Of a DNA stretch of 13,465 nt, positions 1-7,136 are shown piece by piece. The notes below the pieces were generated by a model. It saw only the letters and a list, made by a program, of their open reading frames with translations. It was not told the origin of the DNA and searched no databases. The translations under genes were made by a program, and so were the position numbers. Position 1 is the first letter of the stretch. Each line of letters starts with the position of its first letter. Source of the stretch: Chitinophagaceae bacterium (GTDB lineage: Bacteria > Bacteroidota > Bacteroidia > Chitinophagales > Chitinophagaceae); assembly GCA_947463755.1 (NCBI GenBank), contig CANHUK010000011.1:1-13465 (forward strand). Reading direction: 5' to 3'.

Positions 1-175
1 AGCCCTTTTCATCTCCCATGATCTGATGGTGGTCCGGCATGTCTGCGACAGGATACTGGTCATGCACAAAGGACGCATCGTTGAGCGCGGTAACGCAGAA
101 CAGATATACCGGGATCCTCAAGCCGATTATACTCGTGGTCTGATCGATGCGATCCCCGGCCGGCAACATATTTGA
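1..175 (+). CDS. Oligopeptide/dipeptide-type ABC transporter ATP-binding protein, C-terminal fragment
   Basis: Only the last 57 residues are in the window; the reading frame is open from base 2 to a TGA at 173-175. The fragment begins in the H-loop region (FISHDL, with the switch histidine that contacts the ATP gamma-phosphate) and continues with HVCDRILVMHKGRIVERG, the usual strand and turn after the H-loop. It ends with YRDPQADYTRGLIDAIPG. That tail, a P-x-x-x-YT-x-x-L stretch, is typical of the DppD/DppF/OppD/OppF branch of ABC ATPases, which energise uptake of peptides, nickel or related solutes at the inner membrane. In many Bacteroidota such ATPases are fused in tandem; this could be the second half of such a protein, which cannot be judged here. 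The substrate cannot be inferred from this piece. Confidence 0.85.
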   Translation, partial: ALFISHDLMVVRHVCDRILVMHKGRIVERGNAEQIYRDPQADYTRGLIDAIPGRQHI

Positions 176-221
176 GTCGGCCGGAATATAAAATAAATTA
201 TGATTATCCGCTTTTTTTTCT

Positions 222-229
222 TAACTTTG
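222..229 (+). promoter_or_regulatory. Bacteroidota -7 promoter element for queA
   Basis: TAACTTTG is a perfect match to the Bacteroidota sigma-ABfr consensus TAnnTTTG. A weak -33-like TTATG lies at 198-202, 19 bp upstream. Transcription would start near 234, leaving a leader of about 110 nt before the queA start at 347. The box lies in the only intergenic stretch upstream of queA and on the correct strand. The start site itself is inferred. Confidence 0.6.
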
Positions 230-257
230 CACCCCTTTTAGCCCATTTGCAACATTC

Positions 258-310
258 CTGGTGCCGTAAGATCAGGTATGAGCCGAACAATGTCATTGTT
301 TTGGCACCGG
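258..310 (+). other. Nested inverted repeats in the predicted queA mRNA leader
   Basis: An outer stem pairs CTGGTGCC (258-265) with GGCACCGG (303-310), eight pairs including one T-G wobble. Inside it AACAAT (286-291) pairs with ATTGTT (295-300) around a 3-nt loop. Both lie in the untranslated leader predicted from the promoter at 222-229 and the start at 347. There is no U-run after the outer stem, so it is not an intrinsic terminator, and I do not recognise a preQ1 riboswitch consensus. Whether the RNA folds this way is unknown. Confidence 0.3.
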
Positions 311-346
311 TTTGTTTCATGAGGCGCTTCATAAACCGAATGATCC

Positions 347-1396
347 ATGAAACTATCGCAGTTCAGGTTTGACCTTCCCCTCAATCTTATTGCACAGAAC
401 CCCGTCAAGAAGCGCGAGGATGCGCGTATGATGGTTGTACACCGGGCCACCGGCCAGATAGAGAATCGTCATTTCAGGGATATCATGGATTATTTCGACG
501 ACAAGGACGTATTTGTTGTCAATAATACCAAGGTTTTCCCTGCTCGCATGTACGGACGGAAAGAAAAGACGGGCGCCCGTATCGAGGTGTTCCTGCTCCG
601 TGAACTCAACAAGCAGAATCGGCTTTGGGATGTCATAGTAGATCCTGCCCGGAAGATCCGGGTAGGCAACAAATTGTATTTTGGAGATGCAGATGAACTG
701 GTTGCCGAAGTGATCGATAATACGACATCCCGCGGTCGGACCATCCGTTTTCTGTTTGATGGTTCCGAGGAAGAATTCAAGGCGGTATTGACCGGCCTTG
801 GGGAGACGCCGCTGCCGAAGCTGATCAGAAGAAAGCCCGATGAAGAGGACAGGATCCGTTACCAGACCGTTTATGCCAAGCACGAGGGTGCGGTGGCAGC
901 TCCAACGGCGGGTCTTCATTTCAGCATAGAGTTGATCAAGCGACTCGAGATCAAGGGTATTCGTTTTGCCGAGGTCACACTCCATACGGGTTTGGGTACA
1001 TTCCGGCCCATCGAGGTGGAGGACCTGAGCAAGCACAAGATGGATGCTGAATTTTACCGGATCGACGAAGCGGCCTGCAGGGTGGTCAATAAAGCGAAGA
1101 CGACCGGCCATCGGATCTGTTCGATTGGCACGACGACCATGCGTGCCCTTGAAACATCATTCACAGCAGACAAGCTGCTGAAGCCTTCCGAAGGATGGAC
1201 GAACATTTTCATCCATCCGCCGTACAATTTCTCGATCTCGGATGCCCTTGTCACCAACCTGCACCTCCCGAAGACCAGCCTGCTGATCATGACCTGCGCA
1301 TTTGCCGGGTATGATCTGGCGATGGAAGCCTATAAGAAAGCCATCAAAGACAAGTATCGCTTCTACAGCTATGGGGATTCGATGCTGATCCTTTGA
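347..1396 (+). CDS. queA: S-adenosylmethionine:tRNA ribosyltransferase-isomerase QueA
   Basis: QueA transfers and isomerises the ribosyl moiety of S-adenosylmethionine onto preQ1 at tRNA position 34, giving epoxyqueuosine, the penultimate step of queuosine synthesis in the cytoplasm. The 349-residue product is full length for the family. Conserved blocks are in order: [10 protein letters not shown] near the N-terminus (8-17), [13 protein letters not shown] (58-70), [17 protein letters not shown] (176-192), [12 protein letters not shown] (211-222), GTTTMRALE (about 262-270) and the C-terminal [12 protein letters not shown] and YSYGDSM. The ATG at 347 is chosen because [11 protein letters not shown] matches how family members begin. 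No clear Shine-Dalgarno sequence precedes it, as is normal in Bacteroidota. A TAnnTTTG box lies 118 bp upstream. No other queuosine gene is adjacent. Confidence 0.97.
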   Translation: MKLSQFRFDLPLNLIAQNPVKKREDARMMVVHRATGQIENRHFRDIMDYFDDKDVFVVNNTKVFPARMYGRKEKTGARIEVFLLRELNKQNRLWDVIVDPARKIRVGNKLYFGDADELVAEVIDNTTSRGRTIRFLFDGSEEEFKAVLTGLGETPLPKLIRRKPDEEDRIRYQTVYAKHEGAVAAPTAGLHFSIELIKRLEIKGIRFAEVTLHTGLGTFRPIEVEDLSKHKMDAEFYRIDEAACRVVNKAKTTGHRICSIGTTTMRALETSFTADKLLKPSEGWTNIFIHPPYNFSISDALVTNLHLPKTSLLIMTCAFAGYDLAMEAYKKAIKDKYRFYSYGDSMLIL

Positions 1397-1412
1397 TGCC
1401 CCCCGGGTGTGT

Positions 1413-1430
1413 CCGGCAACTGACTGCCGG
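1413..1430 (+). terminator. Weak hairpin downstream of queA
   Basis: CCGGCA (1413-1418) and TGCCGG (1425-1430) form a 6-bp GC-rich stem with a 6-nt loop, starting 17 nt after the queA stop. No T-run follows, so it does not meet the pattern of an intrinsic terminator; it may be a transcript 3'-end stabiliser or chance. The remaining gap to 1540 holds nothing else I can support, and no TAnnTTTG box is visible before the next gene. Confidence 0.25.
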
Positions 1431-1539
1431 CATCATCTACCGATTCGTGCCTGCGTTTGGCAAGTACGGGCTATGTCGATGATCGAAATCATTCCCGGAG
1501 CCATTCATTTTATCTACATTCATATCCAATGATTTCAGT

Positions 1540-3216
1540 ATGGATCTGAGGATATGGTCCGTAGTTGGGGGCATCGGTCTTTTCCTGGCAGGCATGTACC
1601 TGATGGAAGGGGCCGTTGGCCGGTTGGCCGGACGCAGGTTCAAGCTACTGCTTCGCCGGCATACATCGACGCATCTGCGCGCCACGATGTCCGGGGTGCT
1701 GATCACGGCGGTGTTGCAGAGCAGTTCCCTGGTATCGTTCATCGTACTGGCCTTTGCCGGTAATGGTATGTTGCGGCTGCAGAATGCCCTGGCCGTTATC
1801 CTGGGCGCGAATATCGGCACCACACTTTCCAACTGGTTGATCGCTACCCTCGGATTTTCCTTCCGCATCGACCTCTTATGGATGCCTGTCATGGGCATCG
1901 CGGGTACCGCCCTTTTCATCTTCCAGCAACGGAAGGGGATGGTGGCACTCTGCCATTTCTTTCTTGGCATGAGTTTTTTATTCGTTGCCCTTGATTTCAT
2001 GAAAGATGGGATGCTGGGTGTTGTCGGATCCTTTGATCTGACGCATCTTTCGCATGCCCCGATGTTTCTGTTCGTTACGGCCGGATTCGTGATCACCTTC
2101 CTGATACAGAGCAGCACCGCTACGATGGCCCTGACGCTGAGTGCGTTGCATTCAAAGGCTATCCCCTTTGACGCCGCTGTGGCGATCGTCATAGGGTCCG
2201 AACTTGGCACCTCACTGAAATTGATGCTCGCCTCCATGACTGGCTCCGCAGACAAAAAAAGGCTGGCAGCCGGTAATATCCTCCTCAACCTGGCGACAAC
2301 CGCGATCGCCTTCCTGTTCATGACCCCGCTGATCCGGCTGGTCACGGATGTCTTCGGTATCAGACATCCGCTGCAGGCTTTGGTGATGTTCCAGCTGGTG
2401 ATCAACACCGCCGCGACATTCCTGTTCTTACCCTTCCTGAAAAGACTGGCAGATGCCCTGAGCAAGCGATATGCAGCGGAAGCACACAGGGCTACACTTT
2501 ACATAGACCGAAGGATCCCGGCGATATCGAGTCTCGCACTGGAGATCTTTCGGCTGGAAGTGGAGTACTTTGTGAAGCGGGTACTGGCATATGGTGCTGC
2601 TGAATTCAGGATCCGGGAGGCTTATCATGAACTGGAGAGACTATTCACGGAAAAGGAATGGATCAGGGAGGAGAGCATGAACCATGCGCAGGACCGCTAT
2701 GACGAGATCCGGACTGCACAGGGCGAACTCATCGAATACTATGCCGGGCTCCAGAAGACGGGGCTGGGCAGGGATGAGCATGAAGAAAGCACAAAGCTGA
2801 TGCAATCGGTACAGGAGGCGATGCATGCGGCCAAGGGATTCAAAGACATCGCCCACAACAAGAACGAGCTCCTGCAATCCGGCAATGATCTGAAATTCGA
2901 TCAGTACACTTTCTTCAGCGACCTGGTATTAAGGAACCTCAAACGACTGGGTACATACTACCATGACAGCCGGCAGATAACAGCAGCTGCGGATGTGAAA
3001 CGGCAACTGGAAGATATCCGTCGCGACTATCTCCAGTCACTGGACCATATCTACAAACTGGCAGGGAAAGATTCACTTCCGGAACGGGACATCTCGACAC
3101 TGCAAAATCTGAATCGGGAACTATATTCCGCCCACAGGGCTGTCACGCTCGCGATCGCACATCTCGGTCCAGACGGCAAGGCTGCCGCTGACCTGATCGA
3201 TGTAGCAGTGGAATAA
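1540..3216 (+). CDS. Na/Pi cotransporter (NptA/PNaS-like) family protein with C-terminal PhoU-like domain
   Basis: A 558-residue inner-membrane protein. Residues 1-300 are rich in hydrophobic helices and contain the duplicated Na/Pi-cotransporter signature: QSSS at 60-63 followed by GANIGTT (89-95), and QSSTAT at 190-195 followed by GSELGTS (219-225). In this family the two inverted QSS repeats form the substrate and sodium site, so sodium-coupled phosphate transport is the likely role. Residues from about 310 to the end are soluble, charged and helical, like the PhoU-like domains found at the C-terminus of bacterial members (YjbB type), which may regulate transport. The start gives MDLRIWSVVGGIGLFLAGMYLM, the usual first helix. 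No phosphate-regulon genes are nearby. The stop lies 18 bp from the convergent lysC stop, with no room for a normal terminator. Substrate specificity is inferred from the family. Confidence 0.9.
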   Translation: MDLRIWSVVGGIGLFLAGMYLMEGAVGRLAGRRFKLLLRRHTSTHLRATMSGVLITAVLQSSSLVSFIVLAFAGNGMLRLQNALAVILGANIGTTLSNWLIATLGFSFRIDLLWMPVMGIAGTALFIFQQRKGMVALCHFFLGMSFLFVALDFMKDGMLGVVGSFDLTHLSHAPMFLFVTAGFVITFLIQSSTATMALTLSALHSKAIPFDAAVAIVIGSELGTSLKLMLASMTGSADKKRLAAGNILLNLATTAIAFLFMTPLIRLVTDVFGIRHPLQALVMFQLVINTAATFLFLPFLKRLADALSKRYAAEAHRATLYIDRRIPAISSLALEIFRLEVEYFVKRVLAYGAAEFRIREAYHELERLFTEKEWIREESMNHAQDRYDEIRTAQGELIEYYAGLQKTGLGRDEHEESTKLMQSVQEAMHAAKGFKDIAHNKNELLQSGNDLKFDQYTFFSDLVLRNLKRLGTYYHDSRQITAAADVKRQLEDIRRDYLQSLDHIYKLAGKDSLPERDISTLQNLNRELYSAHRAVTLAIAHLGPDGKAAADLIDVAVE

Positions 3217-3234
3217 AATGTCAAAGCTGCTGCC

Positions 3235-4557
3235 TCAGTCGAGTCCGAAGAGGCCCCGGTTCAGTAACTGCAGGGTTTCCTTCTTGTGTTCGCCGTCGAT
3301 CAGAATGGAGATGTTATGGTTGCTGCCACCATAACTTACCATGCGAACCGGCACGGTGGTCAGTGCACTGAAAAGCCTGGCCAGCACATCCTTGGTCTGT
3401 GCGAGCTCGTTGCCCACGATCGCGATGATGGTCTGATTCCTGGTGACTTCCAATTCTCCGAAGGGATCCAGTTCCCTGATGATGGCTTCGAGGTTTGATG
3501 CATTATCGATGGTCAGGGAGACAGCCACTTCTGAGGTGGTGATCATATCAATTGGGGTCCGGTATTTCTCGAACACTTCGAAGATCTTACGCAGGAATCC
3601 GTAGGCGAGCAGCATCCGGCTGCTTTTGATGCGCACTTCGATGATGCCATCCTTTGCCGCGATGGCTTTGACTCCCTGGGATCCGGCCTCTTCAACGATG
3701 AGGGTGCCACGCGCTTCGGGTTGCATAGTGTTCAGCAGTCGGACAGGCACTTTGAACTGCTGAGCCGGCCAGATGGAGGCGGGGTGAAGGATCTTGGCGC
3801 CGAAATAGGCAAGTTCTGCCGCTTCGTCGAAACTGAGCTGATCGATCGGGAAGGTTTTATTTACGACCCGGGGATCATTGTTATGCATTCCGTCGATATC
3901 GGTCCATATCTCGCACATTTCAGCGGCTGCGGCTGCAGCAACCAGGGAGGCGGTGTAATCGCTTCCACCGCGCTTGAGGTTATCGACCTCTCCGCGGGCA
4001 TTCCGGCAGATGTATCCCTGAGTGACGAAAATATCCACATCCGGGAACTTTGACAGCTGGAGTTGAAGCCGGGCGCGGATATCAAGCACATGCGGCTCGT
4101 CATTTGCATCAATGCTCATGAATTCGAGGGCAGGGAGCAGCTCGTGCTTTACACCGATCTCGGAAAGATAGACGGAGAACATCTTGGTGCTCATGAGTTC
4201 TCCCTGTGCGAGGATATCCTTGCTCAGCGCGTCATTGAAGGAAATTTTGAGGATGATCCGCAGAAATTCGAAGTGTTCGGCGATCAGTGTCCTAGCCTTG
4301 ACCCTGGAGTCTTCCTGTGTCAGCAGAGCGCCGATGAAATCATGATAATGGGCTTCGAGCCGGTCGATGATAGATGCTGCTGTCGATCTGTCGCCAGTAG
4401 CAAGGGCCTCTCCGATCTGCACCAGGGTGTTCGTGGTACCAGAGAGCGCACTAAGTACGACAATCTTTCGCTCAGTGTCGCGGGTGATCAACTGAGCGAC
4501 CTGATGCATTCTTTCGGGCTTTCCGACGGACGTGCCGCCGAACTTCATGATCTTCAT
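3235..4557 (-). CDS. lysC: Aspartate kinase (monofunctional, two ACT domains)
   Basis: Aspartokinase phosphorylates L-aspartate to 4-aspartyl phosphate, the first step toward lysine, threonine, methionine and diaminopimelate. The 440-residue product has the amino-acid kinase domain first: KFGGTSVGKPERM (5-17), RGGSDYTASL (196-205), WTDIDGMHNNDPR (218-230) and FDEAAELAYFGAKILHP (243-259). Two ACT domains follow (about 312-375 and 376-438), where end-product amino acids usually bind for feedback inhibition. There is no homoserine dehydrogenase domain, so it is the single-function LysC form. I chose the start giving MKIMKFGG because relatives begin M-K-V/I-M-KFGG; the alternative ATG three codons later (4548) would also keep the KFGG motif. 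A perfect TAnnTTTG box lies about 108 bp upstream. It is transcribed away from, and downstream of, the dehydrogenase gene. Which amino acid inhibits it cannot be told. Confidence 0.96.
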   Translation of the reverse strand: MKIMKFGGTSVGKPERMHQVAQLITRDTERKIVVLSALSGTTNTLVQIGEALATGDRSTAASIIDRLEAHYHDFIGALLTQEDSRVKARTLIAEHFEFLRIILKISFNDALSKDILAQGELMSTKMFSVYLSEIGVKHELLPALEFMSIDANDEPHVLDIRARLQLQLSKFPDVDIFVTQGYICRNARGEVDNLKRGGSDYTASLVAAAAAAEMCEIWTDIDGMHNNDPRVVNKTFPIDQLSFDEAAELAYFGAKILHPASIWPAQQFKVPVRLLNTMQPEARGTLIVEEAGSQGVKAIAAKDGIIEVRIKSSRMLLAYGFLRKIFEVFEKYRTPIDMITTSEVAVSLTIDNASNLEAIIRELDPFGELEVTRNQTIIAIVGNELAQTKDVLARLFSALTTVPVRMVSYGGSNHNISILIDGEHKKETLQLLNRGLFGLD

Positions 4558-4664
4558 TCTTACGCTGTTTAAGGGTCTTGGGCATAATCATCCTTCGGAG
4601 CGAACCGGCATCCGGATAATCGACAACGAAGTATGTTTTGATGGCAGATGGCAGGCAGCGGGTG

Positions 4665-4672
4665 CAAATTTA
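4665..4672 (-). promoter_or_regulatory. Bacteroidota -7 promoter element for lysC, overlapping the upstream stop codon
   Basis: On the minus strand the bases read TAAATTTG, a perfect TAnnTTTG match. Its first three bases are the TAA stop codon of the dehydrogenase gene (4670-4672). Transcription would begin near 4660 and give a leader of about 100 nt for lysC. A TTG lies about 23 bp upstream on the same strand, a little far for a -33 element. The box is supported by sequence only. Confidence 0.55.
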
Positions 4673-5746
4673 CAAACTGATCCCGAATTTTTCACCAACG
4701 GTGCGGAGATCATCCCAGACCACGGGCAAGACGGGGATGCCGTGAACCCTGCGTTCTGCTTCGGATTCACGCTCCGGATCTCCGGGGATGATCACGTGTT
4801 CACTTCCGGTTACCGGGCGTGCGGTTCTGAATCTTCGGATCCACCGGTCCATATCAGCGCGAAAAGCTTCAGCCGGACGGAAGGCATCCACACGCATTGC
4901 ACCCAGGAAATGCCCGAGTCCCCTGCCCGGCTGATTTTCGGGCATGGGTACGTATGCAGGGAAGGGGGGCACCCATGGGCCATAGTTCGCCCCACTGAAG
5001 ACGCCTGACAGGATATCTACGATGGCCCCGAGGGCGAATCCTTTGTGGCTTCCATGCTCCCGGTCTCCTCCAAGGGGTAGCAAGGCTCCGCCGTTTCTGA
5101 GGGCGTGGGCGTCGTTGACGGGCTTTCCTTGGGCATCCTGTAACCAGCCGTCGGGCGTATCTGCTCCCTTACGCTGGAGGATCTCCAGTTTCCCATTGGC
5201 GGCGGTAGTGGTGGCGAAATCCGCCACGAAAGGGGGCTCCTCTCCTGCCGGTATTGCGTAGCAGATGGGATTGGTCCCGAGCAGTCTTTCAGCAGAAAAG
5301 GTCGGAGCCACGATGGCGCTTGCATTGGTCATCGCCATCCCTGTCATGCCGTGATCGAGGGCCATCATTGCGTGATGCGCGGCGATGCCGAAATGATTGC
5401 TGTTGCAGACGGCAACCCAGCCTGTTCCCGCCATTCCGGCCTTGGCAATGGCGACTTTCATAGCCCATGGGGCCACGACTAGTCCAAGTCCCCCATCACC
5501 ATCGACTACGGCGGTGGACGGACTTTCATGGATTATGCGGATCTCGGGTCTGGCGTTGATCCGACCGGCCTCCCAAAGCCGGACATAGCCGGAAAGTCGG
5601 GCGACGCCATGAGAATCGATGCCCCGGAGATCTGCAGCCACCAGGGCCCGGGTAGCGACAGCGGCATCATCCAACGGGCATCCCATGGCTATGAAGACCC
5701 CGGACACGAATTTTTCCAGTTGAGGCAGGGTTATCCTTTTTTCCAT
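4670..5746 (-). CDS. LDH2/MDH2-family NAD(P)-dependent 2-hydroxyacid dehydrogenase (malate/L-lactate type)
   Basis: A 358-residue oxidoreductase of the family that includes L-malate, sulfolactate, ureidoglycolate and 2,3-diketo-L-gulonate dehydrogenases, which interconvert 2-hydroxy and 2-oxo acids with NAD(P)H. Visible signatures are DLRGIDSHGVARL (39-51, with the conserved S-H pair at 45-46), NSNHFG (115-120, His118), GTNPI (157-161) and HKGF (234-237), which line the active site and cofactor site in relatives. The frame stays open upstream to an ATG at 5773, but I place the start at 5746 (MEKRITLPQL): a TAnnTTTG box sits at 5759-5752, inside the longer version, and family members begin near this point. 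The C-terminal 60 residues look family-like and intact. The substrate cannot be assigned; neighbours give no pathway hint. Its stop codon overlaps the lysC promoter box. Confidence 0.92.
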   Translation of the reverse strand: MEKRITLPQLEKFVSGVFIAMGCPLDDAAVATRALVAADLRGIDSHGVARLSGYVRLWEAGRINARPEIRIIHESPSTAVVDGDGGLGLVVAPWAMKVAIAKAGMAGTGWVAVCNSNHFGIAAHHAMMALDHGMTGMAMTNASAIVAPTFSAERLLGTNPICYAIPAGEEPPFVADFATTTAANGKLEILQRKGADTPDGWLQDAQGKPVNDAHALRNGGALLPLGGDREHGSHKGFALGAIVDILSGVFSGANYGPWVPPFPAYVPMPENQPGRGLGHFLGAMRVDAFRPAEAFRADMDRWIRRFRTARPVTGSEHVIIPGDPERESEAERRVHGIPVLPVVWDDLRTVGEKFGISL

Positions 5747-5751
5747 GCCCC

Positions 5752-5759
5752 CAAAGGTA
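5752..5759 (-). promoter_or_regulatory. Bacteroidota -7 element for the dehydrogenase gene, predicting a leaderless mRNA
   Basis: On the minus strand 5759 to 5752 reads TACCTTTG, a perfect TAnnTTTG match. Its last base is 6 bp upstream of the ATG at 5746, so transcription is predicted to begin at or next to the start codon. This box decides the start: the longer in-frame start at 5773 would lie upstream of the promoter. No convincing -33 TTTG is seen. Confidence 0.6.
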
Positions 5760-5800
5760 TGCATCAGGGGCACAGATGCCTACCGAGCACGGAAATGCCT

Positions 5801-5808
5801 TAAGTTTG
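5801..5808 (+). promoter_or_regulatory. Bacteroidota -7 element for the YkuD-like gene, predicting a leaderless mRNA
   Basis: TAAGTTTG matches TAnnTTTG perfectly and ends 5 bp before the ATG at 5813, so the transcript would begin at about the first base of the start codon. It is back to back with the minus-strand box at 5752-5759, only 41 bp apart, and the upstream contact regions of the two promoters overlap. No clear -33 element is visible. Confidence 0.6.
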
Positions 5809-5812
5809 AATT

Positions 5813-7117
5813 ATGACCCGGAGATCGATGTTGAATGCGATGCTGATCGCCATACTGCTCTGTCCGAACCTGCTACCGGCGCAGTCGTCGACACCACTTT
5901 TCAGCGAGGTGACCAAGCGGCAGGCTAGATTGATGGCCCGACAATTCCTTGAGGAGCGGACGATCGCGGAGACATTTTCCCTTCCCTTTCTGGCGGAGCA
6001 TGAGGCCCGTTATCAATCTGCGTTCTGGGCGATCTCGCAATTTCATTTCGATGGACCGGAGGTCCTGGCCGGTATTGCGAAGACCATTGAAGGATTTCGA
6101 CGGGCAGGGGATGAAACGCGCCGCTCCTGCCTGGAAGCCATCCATGCCATCCATCCCGATCAATTCCATACCGCACTACATAACTGGCTACCCCTTGAAA
6201 GCAACGCGAAGGTGTTTGCGATGACGGCGCTTTTCCTTCATCAAAAGGATAGCACCCTTCGTAATGAGATCATGCGACAGCTTGTGCGGCGTTGGCCGAA
6301 TCACGCCTCCCACCCGATCCTTTCCGTACTATCAGATCATATGAGCCGGGCAGCCGGGGACCGACGCATGCAAATACCGCCTGTGACGGCACTTTTCGCC
6401 CATCAGCGGATGTCCGGAACAAAGAACGTCTATTCATTTCAGCGCTGGGATCGGAACCAACCGGGACTGGCGGTCATTCAGGGTTATGATGGCAGGTTCA
6501 TGCGTGACTCAGCAGGCCGGTTGATCATGATCAGCCAGCTGGCCAGGTCGGGATCGAATCTTCCCTTTTTCATTACCAATGGCAACACGCCGCAGGGTAT
6601 TTTCCGCATCCTCGGCACTGGTGTTTCCAGAAACCTCTACATAGGGCCAACGCCAAATCTTCAGCTGCTCATGCCCTTCGAGGGAGACTGGGTCGATTAC
6701 CTGCTTCCCGAATCCCAGGACAGTTCGAATCCGGTGCTGGCCTATCTCGAAAGATTACCGGACAGCTGGCGAGACTACTTGCCGATGAGGGAGGCCTGGC
6801 TGGCCGGCAGAGCCGGGCGCAGCGAAATCATCGCGCATGGCACCACGATCGACCCTGACTTTTTCGTTAACCGCCCATACCACCCGATCTCCCCCACCCT
6901 GGGATGCCTTTGTGGAAAGGAAATATGGGATCCGTCCACCGGACGGCTCGTCGAAAGCGACCAGTTGAAGTTGGCTGAGAACTACATCAGGGCAAAGGGT
7001 CGCGAGGGATATCTTTTTGTGATAAACCTTGATGACCAATCGACTCCGGTGAGTCATCAGGAAGTGGAAAAGCTCGTCGAAGACTATGAGCGGGCATATT
7101 TAGATACATCACACTAA
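5813..7117 (+). CDS. Secreted protein with a YkuD-like L,D-transpeptidase motif set; function not established
   Basis: A 434-residue protein with an N-terminal signal peptide (basic MTRR, a hydrophobic core to about residue 22, then PAQ as a likely signal peptidase I site). Residues 30-190 look helical and match nothing I know. Residues 200-380 look beta-rich and carry, in the order used by YkuD L,D-transpeptidases, TPQGIFRI (259-266), AHGT (341-344) and S-P-T-L-GC (360-365, Cys365). In that family the histidine and the cysteine of HG...S-x-GC are catalytic and cross-link or anchor peptidoglycan stems in the periplasm. The spacing from His342 to Cys365 fits. Overall similarity to canonical YkuD proteins looks weak, so the assignment is an inference from motifs. 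A further Cys at 367 (GCLCG) is unusual. The start follows a TAnnTTTG box by 5 bp. It converges on ssb with a 19-bp gap. Confidence 0.6.
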   Translation: MTRRSMLNAMLIAILLCPNLLPAQSSTPLFSEVTKRQARLMARQFLEERTIAETFSLPFLAEHEARYQSAFWAISQFHFDGPEVLAGIAKTIEGFRRAGDETRRSCLEAIHAIHPDQFHTALHNWLPLESNAKVFAMTALFLHQKDSTLRNEIMRQLVRRWPNHASHPILSVLSDHMSRAAGDRRMQIPPVTALFAHQRMSGTKNVYSFQRWDRNQPGLAVIQGYDGRFMRDSAGRLIMISQLARSGSNLPFFITNGNTPQGIFRILGTGVSRNLYIGPTPNLQLLMPFEGDWVDYLLPESQDSSNPVLAYLERLPDSWRDYLPMREAWLAGRAGRSEIIAHGTTIDPDFFVNRPYHPISPTLGCLCGKEIWDPSTGRLVESDQLKLAENYIRAKGREGYLFVINLDDQSTPVSHQEVEKLVEDYERAYLDTSH

Positions 7118-7136
7118 GCCTCCGACGAGCAGCCCA

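Noticed and set aside
156..184. 7-bp inverted repeat CCGGCCG/CGGCCGG spanning the ABC ATPase stop codon, as a terminator
   Set aside because: The loop is 15 nt, the arms are self-complementary, and no T-run follows directly; the T-run at 212-219 is 27 bp away. Chance in a GC-rich gene end is as likely.
230..346. preQ1 riboswitch in front of queA
   Set aside because: I could not find the compact preQ1-I pseudoknot pattern with its A-rich tail and downstream C-rich stretch; only generic inverted repeats are present.
353..1111. 252-codon minus-strand open frame
   Set aside because: It is antisense to queA, whose conserved protein motifs fully explain the region.
1437..2465. Long open frame (342 codons) on the minus strand
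   Set aside because: It lies opposite the Na/Pi transporter gene, and its translation is low-complexity, rich in Arg, Ser and Cys with no motif; it is a shadow of the plus-strand gene.
4063..4572. 169-codon plus-strand open frame
   Set aside because: It is antisense to lysC, whose kinase motifs span the same bases.
4558..4660. Lysine riboswitch in the lysC leader
   Set aside because: The predicted leader of about 100 nt is shorter than the lysine riboswitch, and its conserved junction motifs are not seen.
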